Shown here: piece after piece, positions 49,101-60,278 of the stretch
How the letters are laid out: every line of letters starts with the position of its first letter
Position numbering within the stretch: position 1 is the stretch's first letter
Assembly (NCBI GenBank): GCA_045837725.1
Contig: JBEWZL010000041.1
Coordinates: 1-64,000 of the forward strand
Direction of reading: 5' to 3'
Origin: Vermamoeba vermiformis
Taxonomy: Eukaryota > Tubulinea > Echinamoebida
Length of the DNA: 64,000 bases
Notes under the pieces: model-generated
What the model was told of the DNA's origin: nothing
What the model saw: only the letters and a program-made list of their open reading frames with translations
Database searches by the model: none
Made by a program: the position numbers and the translations under genes

Positions 49101-49905
49101 TGAAAGTGGGCACCTCTCATTTCATGTGGCTGGTTGGCTATTTGAATTTGCAATGGTTTGGGACAGTGAAGCAATCTCACGTTATTATTATTCAAGTGCA
49201 TGTAGCAAATTCTACTTCAATTAAGGCTAAAACCCTTGTTATTAGGCCTCTACTTTCATTAAGGAACTCATAGAACGATGCCCACGAGTAGCCAGGCATG
49301 CAGTCAAAGAAGCTGATTTGGATTGCTTGTTTGAAGAAAAAGACTTTGAAGAAGATAAGGTAAGAATGATTGTGATTCTGCTTTTGATTAACGTATCTTG
49401 ATCAAAAGGTGAAAACAGATGATCGCATGATTACTGTTGCCTTGCTGACATACTACTTTGGTGCAAAGTGCTTAGATGTAAGTCAGTTTGGCCTTAATTG
49501 CACCAAGGACCAATAAGTTTTCTTTAGGATCAACATAAAGGATTTAAATATGGATACACTATCCTCAGTACAGATGGTAAGCTAATACTGAGATACACGT
49601 TAAATACTAACACATAGTAATTAGATTATGTTGAAAAAGCATTAAAATACCTTGCAAATAAGAAAAAGGGCAAGCCCAGTGAGCGACTCATACTGGCTCG
49701 TTTTGTTGTGATCAAGATGCTAGAGGAGTGGGGTCCATATGAATCTCTTTGTCTCTTCAAGGCAATTTATCTACCTGAAAAGAAGGTCAACAAAATCATG
49801 AAGATTGTTCGGTCTGACGAGTTTACCACTGGTTCAAGTGAGCTCGATGCAGAAGTTAAGACTTGGACGTCACTGTTTGATTTTGAAAAAATCTCCATTT
49901 TTTAA
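46132..49905 (+). CDS. F-box protein with HEAT/ARM-like helical repeats
   Basis: 989 aa in sixteen exons: 46132-46291, 46347-46514, 46566-46617, 46672-47019, 47070-47371, 47437-47572, 47617-47772, 47821-48025, 48083-48206, 48250-48713, 48761-49030, 49084-49155, 49246-49359, 49409-49477, 49528-49576, 49625-49905. A nuclear signal (QPKKKARKE) precedes an F-box (LFAILHDELIIDILISVPVE, then ATIAVVCKRWN). The other 800 residues are helical pairs like HEAT repeats (KLQAISLALCDVSQTISNQL; VAFAGYVLLWKQATALDDVE). Probably an SCF substrate receptor in the nucleus. Donor 49156 (GTTTGG) is weak but is the only choice I found that holds the frame. The coding DNA from about 46.7 kb on is strikingly CpG-poor and rich in TG/CA, unlike UPF2 next door. 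Confidence 0.8.
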
Positions 49906-50138
49906 GAATTTTTTAGATTTAACGGCGCAATTTTAAACCATCAATATTCATTATAATAAAGCTTACTTTTAATAAAAATGAAATCTCGTTATCATCGGAA
50001 TCTACTATCGCTATGTTATTGAAAGAAAAAACGTATTTATATTATTTAAACAAGGTATTTACAATAAGTTAAATTAACGATCCAAAAAATATCCATTATT
50101 TTTGAATTTAAATCAATTTCGAGCGATGAACTTCCTTA

Positions 50139-52596
50139 TTAATCGCTTAAATCATCCGTATTATTATTAATACTTCTATTCAAGTCTGGCCGAAGGTCAG
50201 TTCCGCTATTCTGATTATTGTAGATCGAGATTCGGAACGGTTGGTTCGGGTGACTTGACGGCAAATAGTCTTGGACCACTGGCGAAGTGTTGTACGGACT
50301 ATACTTAGTAAATCCAGCACTTCCATACTTTGTTTTAGTGCCGTCAAGCAGATCCGCTCGTTCAGTGAACACATCCGTCGGTCGTTTAGGCTGCTTTGGC
50401 TCTTCTGCTTGTGGCATATGTCTGACCGATTGATAAGGAGTGCCATCGCCAAATAAGGCAGCTCTTGACTTGTTTGCTGTCAGGTTTTTCTTCGGAATCT
50501 GGATTCAGTAAAAGTCAAGGAAACTAAAATTGTTTAAACAAAAAATTCTAGACTGCAAATAGGAAATTATATTTGTATAGCTCATATTATCACCAAATAT
50601 GGTAATAGAATATATTTTTGCTTCAAAGGATACGTGCCAAAACAATAAATTGACGAGCGCTGTTGGTGCGATCTCCCAAATGAAAAATAAACAGAATAAG
50701 ACTACTTGTCGCCATACCTCGTCCTATAATACAAACAATATATCATATTAATATCGAAATATTCAAACAAATTGAAAAAAAATTGTTCGATCTGATCTCT
50801 CGATCCCAACTTAATTTAATCTTGTACTTAAAACATAAGATTATATGTATATATATCGACTTTAATATGATACTGCATATTATATAATATTAAGCTACTT
50901 ACGTGAGGATTTTCAACTTCAATAATTCCAATTTTAAAGGCGGCAATTGCGTCCTTAATAGCGCGCGAAAAAAATGCAACGACAATGATGATAGTAACGG
51001 TAACTACTTGTGTGAGGCCTCTCTTCTGGAAGTAACCAGTCTGTAATATTAAAATCGTTAATTACGACGCGTTTCAGATCCGTTTAGATCGCGTGTAACA
51101 GCAACCCGAAAATAATTTAAAATAACGCCAAAAATAGCTACGGCAATTAAAAATGTGTTGTTGCTATATAATATGCTCCGTATTATATAAATTAGCGAAT
51201 TTTGAGTGTAGTGAGAATTGCCACCGATTTTTCTTAAAAAGGAAAATTACGAATAAAATTCAAAATTAACTCTTACTTGTTGCTTAGCGTTAGCCACTGC
51301 TTTATACATCTTCCATCCGAATATGCATAAGAAGGCCACCAATAAGAAATAGATGCTAGCGACAAAAATGTACAAGCCACTTTCCACGTACGGATGTCGT
51401 CCGCCGTACAGAATGGCCATTGTAACCATGACTAGAGGTGGAATAATTATTAGTATCGTTTCTATTTAGATTAATTAAAGTAATTTTAAATTGAATTATA
51501 CTGAGGCACGATTTGAGACAGAATTCCATAGCGCGTGCCGCGGTTAGCTAACTAGATCTTGCTTTAAAATCTTTCAAATATGCTATTATAACCATAATAT
51601 AATCGCTATTGTCCAATTTATCGATATTATTCGTTATTCATCAATTTCCTAAGATTTTTCCTCGTGATCGGAACGCGATCTATTTTTAAATTTTAAATCG
51701 CTTGTACTTACCTCCAAAACATATCAAAAAGGTTACGTTGAATAGAATATAGGTCAAATAAGCTCTCTTCTTATATATCACCCAATCTCTTTCAATTTTG
51801 TGGGCAACTTCAGCGTAGTACAAAACAAGGAACGAATATGTGGCTACTTGAATGATAACAGCCAATCTAATAGCATAGTCATATTAATAAAGTATAATTA
51901 TAACGAGAAAATTAATTAAAGTTAAATTTGAATGTAATTTTATCGAGTTTAATTCTTTGTTGTTAAATCCGGACTTAAAATTGTGATCCACGACGAAAAT
52001 AATCGAAAAAATTATCAAATAAGGTTTAATTAATCATATTAAACTCAATTTTCGCAATTTGCACGTTGAATTCGTTATTTGCGATAAAATGAAATCAATG
52101 GTCTTAATTAGCCGTTACATACCCTTGCAATAATATTTCTGCCAGTGGAGACCATGGCAAAAATAGCCAGAAAATACTGCGCATAATGCCCCATATGAAA
52201 TTGTAGGCTAGAAACCCGAATTGATAGTGAAATCTGTTGTGTCTGTAGATTTGAAAAAATTAATAAACCGAATTAAAACAATATATGGCATCATATTGTT
52301 AATTAAGTAATCTTTATGTCTAAGAATTAACGTAAGGAATAATTATTAAGTCTTTTTGCGTGAAATTTACTCGATAGATGAATCCGAAGAATAATTAAAC
52401 AACGTTCTTTCGTGAAAATTGCAATTTGAATATTATGTAAATATTGAATATACACGATAAATAATTCAATTTCGCGTCCAGAAATGATTTCTTACCTATT
52501 AATGAAAATACGCGTGATTTGAAATCCGGAGACCAAGGTCAGCAGAACATAAAGGAGAGCCAGATAGAACGAATATGAATCATAATAAAATTGCAT
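50139..52596 (-). CDS. Seven-helix membrane protein of TOM1/GPR137 type
   Basis: 372 aa in seven exons: 52596-52496, 52242-52123, 51866-51712, 51431-51277, 51040-50903, 50723-50634, 50498-50139. Seven hydrophobic segments: YLALLYVLLTLVSGFQITRI, FLAYNFIWGIMRSIFWLFL, VIIQVATYSFLVLYYAEVAH, LTYILFNVTFLICFG with VMVTMAILYGG, YIFVASIYFLLVAFLCIFGW, VTVTIIIVVAFFSRAIKDAI and LFCLFFIWEIAPTALVNLLF. The sixth-to-seventh layout and the W-E-x-x-P-T-x-L-V end match the THH1/TOM1/TOM3 and GPR137 families, which sit on vacuole or lysosome membranes (GPR137 proteins recruit Rag/mTORC1; TOM1 binds Arl8). A 110-residue hydrophilic tail follows. Lysosomal role is inferred from family. Confidence 0.75.
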
Positions 52597-52914
52597 GATG
52601 GAGTCTGAATCGAACTAATACCAGTTGAGCAAAGGTTTTTTTGGGTCAGATCGGCGTCGTGTCGTTTTGGTAATTAAAACTCCATTTAATCGCACGACGA
52701 ATAGGTTCAATATGCGTAGTTGTCCTCTTGTGTGTTTGTTGTTAATATATACAAAATAATAATAAAGCGTGGTGCCTCCTCTTCGGCTCAAATTTTAATT
52801 GAATTTCCCTCGTGTTGAAAATAAAATTTATTCTTAGCCTCGCGCAAACGAACCAACACAGTTAGCAAAGTGTATGTCCTTATTGTTAGCCTATAATTAT
52901 TGCAGTTAGAGAAG
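52597..52914. other. Intergenic, divergent promoters
   Basis: 318 bp between the seven-helix gene and a tiny plus-strand gene. An AATAATAAA run near 52758 and an acceptor-like ATTGCAG at 52898-52904 suggest a 5'-UTR intron for the latter. No other feature seen. Confidence 0.35.
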
Positions 52915-53188
52915 ATGAAAGCTCCATCTGAAAACGGGCCATTAGAATTAAGTCATCGATTGCGACTAAAGCGATATCCAAATGCACAAGTAATCTTACA
53001 GTATATATACAAAAACTTTCCTATCCTTAATAATTAGATTAAGGTAAGCTAAATTTTTAAATTAAATCTAAAAAACAACGGCTATTTATTTAAATTTTAA
53101 CGACGTTTAAATTAAGCTGAGATACATAGCTTTAATTAATTCTCTTTTTATAATCATCTACTTTGTCGCAGGGGTTGCAATGAAATGA
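52915..53188 (+). CDS. Tiny single-span membrane protein, tentative
   Basis: Candidate 50-aa protein: exon 52915-52989 (MKAPSENGPLELSHRLRLKR...), a 6-nt microexon 53038-53043, and exon 53117-53188 (LRYIALINSLFIIIYFVAGV plus AMK). All junctions are phase 0, so the protein also reads if the microexon is skipped. A basic, positive-inside segment followed by a single hydrophobic helix at the C-terminus fits a tail-anchored or small respiratory/ER subunit. The unspliced alternative is a 40-aa ORF ending at 53037. Support is only splice signals plus the hydrophobic helix. Confidence 0.35.
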
Positions 53189-53305
53189 CTAGATCTGGTT
53201 TAAATCCGTTGAAATTATGTCTCAATCGTTAGAACTTTCGAGGATGTTCTCCATTACTAAAAATTCAGGATAATTGCAGGAGAAAGAACGAATTGAATCG
53301 AGTAT

Positions 53306-54815
53306 CTATTTATTTACGGTGACTACAACTGCTTTAGACCCATTTTCTTCAAATTGCCTTACTGCCTCGCCGATCCGATCCAAATTAAACGATGTGAAAA
53401 CAGGTCCTTGGATCGATTGATGCGCTGCCATATTGAGTACCTCGTTGAGTATATGAAGCACTCGGCCTTGTTGACTGCCGCTCATTATTAACGAGTGAGC
53501 ATTTAAGAATGATACTGAGTTATTCTTCAGCAACAATTTTTCAGTCTCTGGAGGGTCCAACTAGCAAAAAAATATTAATATAAGCATAATAACAATTCAG
53601 ACTATATTTAGAACATTTAGATGAGAAGTAGGAAATTTATGGATGCGATCCCAAAATTTGACTTACTTGTAAGGTTGTCGAAGTAATATAATGACCATTA
53701 ATAGCCAAGCACTTAATTAAATCCGATTTTAGGCTGCTAGAGTCGCCATATCGTCCATTTTCAATAATTCCGTCGACACCTAAATTGGCAGTTTCTTCCA
53801 TCACCTTCGGCACCAAATGTTCAACACTAAGATCGATTAACCTTGCGATTTTGCAAGGAGTAGATCTTAAGAATGCTGCTTCTTGACTGTCTTTCACTAC
53901 TGCTATAACTTTTGCGCCAAAAACATGTGCGATCTGGATCGCGGTTACCCCGTTCGGCTTGATAGCGAAATTTCGATTAGTAATTGTCAATATGAACCCG
54001 CAAATAGTTTATACATACTGAGGCGGCATTGACTACTAGAATAGTATCACCTTGGGTTATTTTAAGTTTGTAATGTAGTGCCGTCAAGGCGTGAAGTCCG
54101 GAGGACAGAAGTGCTACTGATTGTTCGTGACTGAGCACCGGTGGCTTTTTAACTGGCCAAATATATCATATATTAATACGATATTATGATTTATATTAAA
54201 ATAATGATAAAAATAGTAGCTGGAGCTTGAGATTGTTAAAAGATGTGAAAATCGATCTCGATCCGTTTGAACCAATACGTACCAAAGTAATAAGGCTCGA
54301 TTGAAATATACTCCGATAATCCTCCGCCAATATCAGCCGGAATAATTCCTACGAGACAAGGTCAGGCACAAGAAAAATTCAGGGTTTGTATTAACGCGCT
54401 TACCTGAAACTTCTTCGCCGACTTTAAATTCTTCTGAAACTTGGCTGCCTATTTGTTCAATAACTCCGCTAATATCTGTTCCTGCTGCGATTGGTAGAGG
54501 CACTGAAAAAATACGAAAAAAAGAATGAGATCGCGTACGTGAGGATAGATTTGATAATTTACCTTTGTAAAATCCATTTTTAATTTTTATTTCGTTATTG
54601 GTGATTGCTGATGCATAAATTTTGATTCGTATTTGATTTGGCAGCAGATTAGGTATAGGAACCTGTCAAAAATTACAATTAATTCCATAGTCATAGGGTA
54701 TATTATAATCCGTAATATAATACGTATTTATGGCATTACAAATTTTACAGCGCATTCAGAATCTTACCGAGGTAATTTCGAATTTTTTTTCTTGTGTTAC
54801 TTGCACTGACTTCAT
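53306..54815 (-). CDS. Zinc-independent MDR oxidoreductase, quinone-oxidoreductase-like
   Basis: 330 aa in seven exons: 54815-54768, 54662-54563, 54502-54404, 54348-54283, 54152-54019, 53957-53667, 53560-53306. Medium-chain dehydrogenase/reductase fold: N-terminal GroES-like part (NLLPNQIRIKIYASAITNNE; PLPIAAGTDISGVIEQIGSQ; KVGEEVSGII) and a C-terminal NAD(P)-binding half (TILVVNAASPNGVTAIQIAH then VFGAKVIAV). The usual GxGGVG nucleotide loop is altered to NAASPNGV, so cofactor binding may be weak, as in the CRYZL1-like branch. No structural or catalytic zinc cysteines are present. Ends with the family's typical ...EAVRQFEENGSKAVVVTV strand. Substrate unknown; probably cytosolic NAD(P)H-dependent quinone or enone reduction. 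Confidence 0.85.
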
Positions 54816-55018
54816 TATACTCATATGAATAGCGTATATTATAATGGTATAATGTATTATAGATGACTATATTTGTGGTTGTCAGCGACAATCGGGTAAA
54901 AAATTTAGTTTTTTGCTTTTCGTTTGTATCACCTTCTAGGAACCACAATAGCATGTTAATATAGTTACATTAGCGTATATATATTTTAAATATTCATTGT
55001 ATAACACAAAGCAAAATC

Positions 55019-57593
55019 ATGCAACGAGATTCGAGGCAATCTGACTCGAATTACTTGCAACTGCTTGGTAGTCGAGAAATTCAACCAAAGAGCGACAATT
55101 CATTCAAGAAGCAATTAAATAATGAACATATTAAGCACCTTGCAATCGAAAAAGTATTTCAAACGGACACGCATCGAGGGTGCATTTTTGGAATAAAATT
55201 TTCTCCCGACGGAAAGTATTTAGCCGCTGCTACTAGTAAGTATTAAATAAAATATATTTCATATTTTGTATTTTCATATTTAAAGAATTTCTCTAATTGT
55301 CTATTTTGAAATAAAGCGGATTCGGTCGAGATTTGGGATCACGCCATAGGCAAAAAGACATTGGTATTGCTAGATCATAAAGAGATAGTTACGTCAATAG
55401 TATGGATGAAACACGATCCTCAGTGCTTTTACACCGCATCTCTTGACAAAACCATAAAATTCTACCGGGACTTTACACCAGTTGCCACATTGACCGATCA
55501 TGCAGGTATGATAGCCCATATATATAATATACATATTATCATGTACACATATACTTTTAATCGGGATTCTGAATTAGTAAAGCGAGATCTAAATCTAATT
55601 TAGATCCGCTTACCTTTAACGTAAAATTATAAAAATTATAATATTTCTCGTGCCAAACATGTGCTTATATTTGCATAGATTGGATTCGATGTCTTGCAGC
55701 AAATCCGTCAGACTCAACAGTCATTTCTGGATGTGTTTCATCGCGCATTTATGGATGGGACACGGAGACTAACAAATCGAAATTCAAGATTATGAATGCA
55801 CATTTTTCGGCAGTAAGTATCAAATATATAGTTGTGGTAGCAAATAGAAAGCCTTGAATACCTCGAAGCGGGGATCTTTATTTTTGAAAAGAACTCTTTC
55901 GACAGGCACCCTAATTCTATAACTAATTGTATACTTGCTAATTTTTGATATGTTAGAAATACACAGACCTCAATACAATCAATAGTTTAAATTACTCAAC
56001 AAATAACGATGCTGTTTTCATCTCTGGTGCTCGCGACGGATCCGTTCGCTTCTGGGACAGGTACGCAACGTCTTATATTAATATATCGTATAATTATATA
56101 TATTTAATGCATTTGTTGACCCTACACGAGATATTCATACTTCGTGTACTGGCAATTATTTTGCGAAGAAATTCTTCGGAGAATAATTTGTGGAACGAAT
56201 TTACGCGTACTGGTAGTCTAATTTTGAGTATTTTATATAGTCGAGCGTTATATGGCGATCAGCCAGTATTCGAATTAGCTGCTCATGAAGCCAAACTCAA
56301 CAACTGCATGTTTTCTCAAAATGATTTATACGTAAGCTTTCCTGCATTTAATCGATAATTAATTCCAATAAATAGTTACTTAACATATTATTAGTTGCTT
56401 ACCGCAGGAAGGGATAGTAAATGTCGATTATGGGACCTGAGGATGTTTACTTCAAATACCTCGCTAAATTCAGTCAGGTACGTTTTAGTCAAAAACAATC
56501 ATCCTTCTTATATTAATTAAATTCATATTATTAGTGCTAAGGCTGCGATGGAATATACTGGACATAGCTGCGCTGGATACAATGTTGGCGGAGCATTTTT
56601 TAATTTTGATAAGAATATTGTTAGCGGTACGTACGAGGCGTTTGTTAGATTAGTACAAATATTAAATATAAATTTGTTGTTAGGATCGGAAGATAAGAAG
56701 ATTTATATTTATGATACTCAGAGCGGAGAATTAGTTAAAGAATTGGAGAACCCGCATTTTACTCAAACAGTTATACATTGCGTGCAACCTGTAAATAGCA
56801 CCGAATTATCATTAGTTAGTGCCTCAATAGACAATGTAAGTTCTAGTCTAGACTATAAGTTCTCTCGAATTTTTTCGGATCCGAATCCGTTTGTAACGAG
56901 TTCTATTTTTAGAACCGGATCTCGTTTTGGAGTCCCGTAAAAGACAAAGAAAAGAGCATTCCGCTGTATTATTCAAAAGAAAACAAGAAACCAGGAGTCC
57001 TCAACGGTCCTAATAACAACAATAATAACAACACTGGCGGTGGATCCGCCAACGGCCAAGCTGATTCTGATGACGAAGATGAAGCCGTGTTCCAAGAATA
57101 TGCACGAAATGAACGACCGTTATTAGAAGGATTTATGCGAATCAACGGCGATCAAATATTGCGCGTGTTTCATCGGTACAATTTTACGCTGTCGAGTAAC
57201 TTGGACTGGGCCAGATTATTCGAGGCTGTGCGAAGAGATCCTTACCCTGAAGCCGTGGATTTAGTAAGTTGATATCCTATATTAATAACGATTGTGCATA
57301 TCTTACTGGATGCGAAACCGAAGCACATCCAAAAAAATCAATTTTTGAATTTGAAGCACCTAATAATACATAATGCTTACTATTATTAATGAAATTTCCT
57401 TATTTAGATAACGAAATTAGCCCACGAGTTTGCGCAATCTTTCACCCGCATAAATGATAACGCTGGGACAAATACAAACGCCATGGATGGTGAATTCAGT
57501 GGCGAAGAATATGTTGAAGACGGTGATTATGAGGGTGAAGAGGACGAAGATAGTGATGACGAAGAGCAGCAGCCTCAATGCCGGCAGAGTTGA
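55019..57593 (+). CDS. WD40-repeat protein, possibly DCAF10-like
   Basis: 532 aa in ten exons: 55019-55235, 55317-55505, 55679-55812, 55957-56060, 56241-56331, 56395-56477, 56535-56626, 56684-56835, 56913-57263, 57408-57593. Repeats with WD-type ends: IFGIKFSPDGKYLAAAT...VEIWD; SIVWMKHDPQCFYTASLDKT; VFISGARDGSVRFWDR; LLTAGRDSKCRLWDLR; KKIYIYDTQSGELVKEL; VSASIDNNRISFWSP. That makes a seven-blade propeller. The C-terminal extension has an Asn-rich linker, a helical part (NGDQILRVFHRYNFTLSSNL) and a very acidic end (EYVEDGDYEGEEDEDSDDEE). The repeat layout and the WDTET/LLSAG motifs recall DDB1-CUL4-associated factors such as DCAF10, but the family call is weak. Confidence 0.85.
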
Positions 57594-57989
57594 TGTATCT
57601 GCAACGAACAAAACAGATGTAAAATAGCAAGTAAGTAAATACTCAGTTTTGCGGACCGAAAGGTAATGAAATTTAGTTATCGAATATTGATAAATTTTGC
57701 GGTCACAAAAACGTGACCCGCTCAGAAAACACTCGTTTTTGACATATTTTAACGCCCAAATTCTTGAAGCAAGCATAATTATAATATTATAAATATATTA
57801 TGCATAGTATATGTTATTCGCTTCAGTAGGTTGTTACTTCGGAAACAACTTCGGATTTACAAATCCAGCGGGTTGGATCTAAATGTGAACTGAGATATTT
57901 TAACTACGGGACCCAGTCCCAAAATTTGTTTAAATTCACGTTAGCGATCCTTTGAAGATTATCTTTTTATTTGCTGTGTTTATCGCAAG
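57594..57989. other. Intergenic, promoter of beta-helix gene A
   Basis: 396 bp. Contains the AGTCCC motif listed separately. No gene supported. Confidence 0.5.
57908..57920 (+). promoter_or_regulatory. GGGAC...AGTCCC element, gene A
   Basis: GGGACCCAGTCCC, 70 bp before the ATG of the first beta-helix gene, followed by AAAATTT. Counterparts lie at similar distance before the two paralogues. Confidence 0.5.
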
Positions 57990-59875
57990 ATGCAACAACT
58001 CGTAGCAATTGTTCTTTGCTTCTTTGTGGCTTTTTCAACAGCCGCGCCAAAGGAGATCCGTCCAACGGATGCAGACTGGAGATCAGTCCTCTTAAACCTT
58101 CAAGCAGGCGACGTCGTAACTGTTCATGAAGGCACCTACACTCTCACCGGAAAGTTTGCCGCTACTTGGACTGGAACTGAAACGAATCCAATCGTCGTTC
58201 AAGCAGCTTCAGGTGAAGGACGTCCAGTGTTCAAACAAACAACAGGAGAGAACATTTGGAACCTCAACGGTGCATACTTCACTGTCAAGGGTCTCGAGTT
58301 CACTGGTGGAAGTCGTGGTCTTCGTTTGGGCGAATCTTCGGGTAAGCAACTAAAATAACTAAATTAGTACTTCTACTCATATATAGCCCTACATTCATAT
58401 GCCGAATGTATATATTACTAACGATAAGTTTTGTAGATACTTCGCACGTTGTTTTTGACAGCATCTACATCCACGACATCGGTGAAAATGCCTTCAGTGC
58501 TAACGACTATGGCAGAACTTATGAAAATATCACTATTAGATACAGCGAGTTCAGTGGCACACGTAAGGATAAATTAGAATCGGATCCATAAAACTTTCTG
58601 ATTATGTTAATCCATGAAGAGAATACTGGCGAATGCATCTACCTCGGCTGTTCAAACGATGGCTGCAGAACGTTCAATTCTATCGTCGAGTTAAACTACT
58701 GCCACGACACTCACACCGACGGATCTGGATCTGGTGCAGCTGGGTATCAAATCAAGACTGGATCTTACAACAATATTGTTCGTCATAACGTCTGCAAGAA
58801 CACTACTGGTGTCTGCGTCTTGCTCTATGATGACTACGATCGTGGAGTCAATCTCGTTGAAGGCAACGTTGTTTTGGGAGTTCAAAATGACAATGGCATT
58901 CAAGTGACTTCAGGCGTGATTGTTCGTAACAATGTTGTTATTGGATGGAACGCAAGTAAGCAACAAAAAAAATTTGTTAGTTTAGTTGTTATTGTACTAA
59001 TTCGTATTTGTTGCATCGCAGACGGTGTTGGTATTTATGTATCTCTGAATCAAGTCAAAACAACGCCTCATCACGTCGTTGTTGAGCACAACACGATCTA
59101 CGACACTAACGGATCCGGTCAAGATTGTTTGCGTGTTGCTTCGCCGGCTAGTGCCGCAGGTTGGGTCATCTCAAACAATGCTCTTTATTGCCCTCAAGGA
59201 ATTGCACTCGCTATTGAAGGAGGATCGTTAACGGGTACGCGCTGAAATTCTAAATGAAATTTCCTCGAAACTAATTTTATTTTTAAGATGTTCCCGTTAC
59301 AAACAACGCGTACTTGGGTAGCGTTCCTGCTCTCGATAGCTCGAACTTTAAGTTGTCCGCTACTGTTGCTCAAGTCTTCGCTGACATCGTGAACAATAAC
59401 GCCTATCCTGCTGTCGGATCCGCTCTTATCAAGGCTGGTGACTCAACTCACTCGACTGAAACTGACTTCAATGGCTTGCCTCGTGGTAACCCTCCCACTG
59501 TGGGTGCATACGTATGTATCTCACTCTTATAAGATGATTACTAAGTCTAACTCAATGCAGGAATTCTCGTCGAACACCAATCCTGGCTGGCAAGTCCAAG
59601 GAGGCTTTAAACAACTTGCCAATGGTACTGCGCCGCTCTCTGGGTATACTCCTACTGGCTCGTCAAATGAACCTACTGCTTCGTCTAACAATCCTACCAC
59701 TAGTGGTGCTCCTAACGGACCCAGTGCTGCTCCAAAAAGTTCTACGAAAGTAACGGCTGGCGCTAACCAACTTCACTTCGGTACGTTGAAAAAAGTTAAT
59801 ACTACGTGACTGATTATAACTATTTCAGATTTTGCTTTATTACTGGCTGTGGTCGTTGCTGTATTGTTCTATTAA
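57990..59875 (+). CDS. Secreted parallel beta-helix protein A
   Basis: 505 aa in seven exons: 57990-58341, 58437-58562, 58620-58955, 59022-59234, 59288-59511, 59561-59780, 59829-59875. Signal peptide (LVAIVLCFFVAFSTAAP), then right-handed parallel beta-helix coils: GDVVTVHEGTYTLTGKFAAT, FTVKGLEFTGGSRGLRLGES, HVVFDSIYIHDIGENAFSAN, NIVRHNVCKNTTGVCVLLYD, NGIQVTSGVIVRNNVVIGWN, VVVEHNTIYDTNGSGQDCLR. This is the fold of polysaccharide lyases (PL6/chondroitinase B) and of pectate-lyase-like or surface-adhesive proteins. Cysteines in GECIYLGCSNDGCRTF suggest disulfides. A Ser/Pro/Asn/Gly stalk and a hydrophobic end (FALLLAVVVAVLFY) predict GPI anchoring. Catalytic residues cannot be assigned, so enzyme versus adhesin is open. 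Confidence 0.88.
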
Positions 59876-60278
59876 ATAGTAAGTTTTTGTGTTTAGATCG
59901 ACATTTTGGATTTTGAATCATTACCGAACCATATTATGCACAATGAATGTGGAGAATAGGCTACTAACATGTTATTTAACAGAATCTTAGCCTTTAGCCT
60001 TGATTTAATTAAATCGAAATCTTCGGTACGGATCAGATCTGCGTACTTACCAGTTACTGTCGCCGTTTCGACTATCGCTACAACGAACTCTTATTTATAA
60101 GGTATGTCTGTATGTGGATGCCGAAAATCTTTTGAACCACTGCAACCTTTATAAATGTCAAATCTCTCAGTAACTTCTGGCAACATGGTACAAAATGGGG
60201 ACTGCAGTCCCGATTTGAGCACAGAAAGGAGGGACTTTTTTGGTTAACGAAGTATTATTTACTTTTATTTCTCGCAAG
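59876..60278. other. Intergenic, promoter of beta-helix gene B
   Basis: 403 bp. Contains the perfect palindrome at 60198-60211. No gene supported. Confidence 0.5.
60198..60211. promoter_or_regulatory. Palindrome GGGACTGCAGTCCC, gene B
   Basis: A perfect 14-bp palindrome, 68 bp before the ATG of the second beta-helix gene, followed by GATTTG. A further GGGACTTTTT half-site lies at 60230-60240. Likely a dimeric transcription-factor site. Confidence 0.55.
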
